Shown here: one piece after another, positions 29,320 to 29,672 of the stretch
How the letters are laid out: each line of letters starts with the position of its first letter
Numbering within the stretch: the first letter of the stretch is position 1
NCBI GenBank assembly: GCA_002371785.1
Contig: DFGU01000022.1
Coordinates: forward strand, 1 to 29,672
Direction: 5' to 3'
From: Bacteroidales bacterium UBA3742
GTDB lineage: Bacteria; Bacteroidota; Bacteroidia; Bacteroidales; Paludibacteraceae
Length of the DNA stretch: 29,672 nt
Made by a program: the position numbers and the translations under genes
The notes under the pieces: generated by a model
Told to the model about the DNA's origin: nothing
The model's input: the letters and a program-made list of their open reading frames with translations, nothing else
Database searches by the model: none

Positions 29320-29672
29320 ATGAACCTATGTATTGATCAGGGAAATAGTCGCACCAAGGTGGCGCTGGTAGAGGAGGGGAGGATCACCCACCACTTCATC
29401 TACCGATCCTTCTCGTCCGCTGATGTGGAGCGCCTCTGCTCGCTCTATCCCGTCTCCGACTCCATCATCTCTTCGGTGGTGAACATAGAGCCCGCCGTGG
29501 TCAATACGCTGCATCGCCTCTCGCGCCGGTTTGTGCTCTTCGACCATCAGACGCCCGTACCGATCACCAATCTGTACGACACACCCGAGACGCTGGGTCA
29601 GGACCGACTGGCCGCTGCCGTAGGAGCGAAAGCGCTGTGTCCGAACGAGAACCTGCTGATCATCGATGCCGG
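29320..29672 (+). CDS. coaX: Type III pantothenate kinase, 5' part (runs off the window)
   Basis: The first step of coenzyme A synthesis, phosphorylation of pantothenate, by the ASKHA-fold CoaX family. About 117 residues are visible from ATG 29320: MNLCIDQGNSRTKVALVEEG (phosphate-binding loop, D-x-GN-x-TK pattern), SIISSVVNIEP, VPITNLYDTPETLGQDRLAAAVGA and NLLIIDAG at the edge. TLGxDRLAAAVGA and the start of IDAGTA are diagnostic for CoaX. The CoA theme fits the acyl-CoA ligase in front. Incomplete only because the window ends. Confidence 0.92.
   Translation, partial: MNLCIDQGNSRTKVALVEEGRITHHFIYRSFSSADVERLCSLYPVSDSIISSVVNIEPAVVNTLHRLSRRFVLFDHQTPVPITNLYDTPETLGQDRLAAAVGAKALCPNENLLIIDA

Overview
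The window looks like a piece of a Bacteroidales (Bacteroidota) chromosome. Six promoters fit the Bacteroidota pattern (TTTG or CTTG, exactly 20 nt, then TAnnTTTG), there are no clear Shine-Dalgarno leaders, and the gene set is typical of the group: type III glutamine synthetase, DapL, meso-DAP dehydrogenase, a PorE-like OmpA lipoprotein, DUF1015 and bactofilin. No rRNA, tRNA or CRISPR array was seen.

Left part (1-10204, minus strand). Eight genes run in one direction with gaps of at most about 42 nt: secreted YARHG protein, bactofilin, DUF1015 protein, PorE-like OmpA lipoprotein, thyA, folA, tex and ettA (cut by the window edge). The only promoter I can see for the run lies upstream of the first gene. 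Most gaps are filled by tandem arrays of a 7-, 8- or 10-nt unit, different at most junctions, which often supply the stop codon of the upstream gene.

Middle (10205-19247, plus strand). A divergent promoter region leads, through a long and apparently structured 5' leader, into a CDF metal-efflux gene. Then come glnN-pyrG-dapF-dapL and glmS. This block makes glutamine and spends it on CTP and glucosamine-6-phosphate, alongside the last steps to meso-diaminopimelate, so it is centred on nitrogen use and peptidoglycan precursors.

Accessory island (about 19248-26112, plus strand). It holds a hicB-type antitoxin gene preceded by only the 3' stub of hicA, next to an 88-nt AT-rich inverted repeat. 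A McrBC-type operon follows: a small unknown gene, mcrB with two apparent EVE/PUA-like reader domains (one inside the AAA+ module), mcrC, and, overlapping mcrC by ATGA, a HUH/Y1 (REP-associated tyrosine transposase-like) gene. After it come about 1 kb without genes, built of a 37-nt direct duplication and several hairpin-forming modules, each made of its own tandem octamer or nonamer. This coupling of McrBC with a HUH enzyme beside a hairpin-rich tract is the most unusual part of the window.

Right part (26114-29672, plus strand). ddh (a second route to meso-DAP), a small membrane-anchored protein, an acyl-CoA ligase and the start of coaX. Three clustered copies and one single copy of a REP-like hairpin (GTGCC-TCCG-GGCAC, a C(UNCG)G tetraloop in RNA) sit in the intergenic gaps here. 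All family assignments are from reading the translated sequence; no database search was run.
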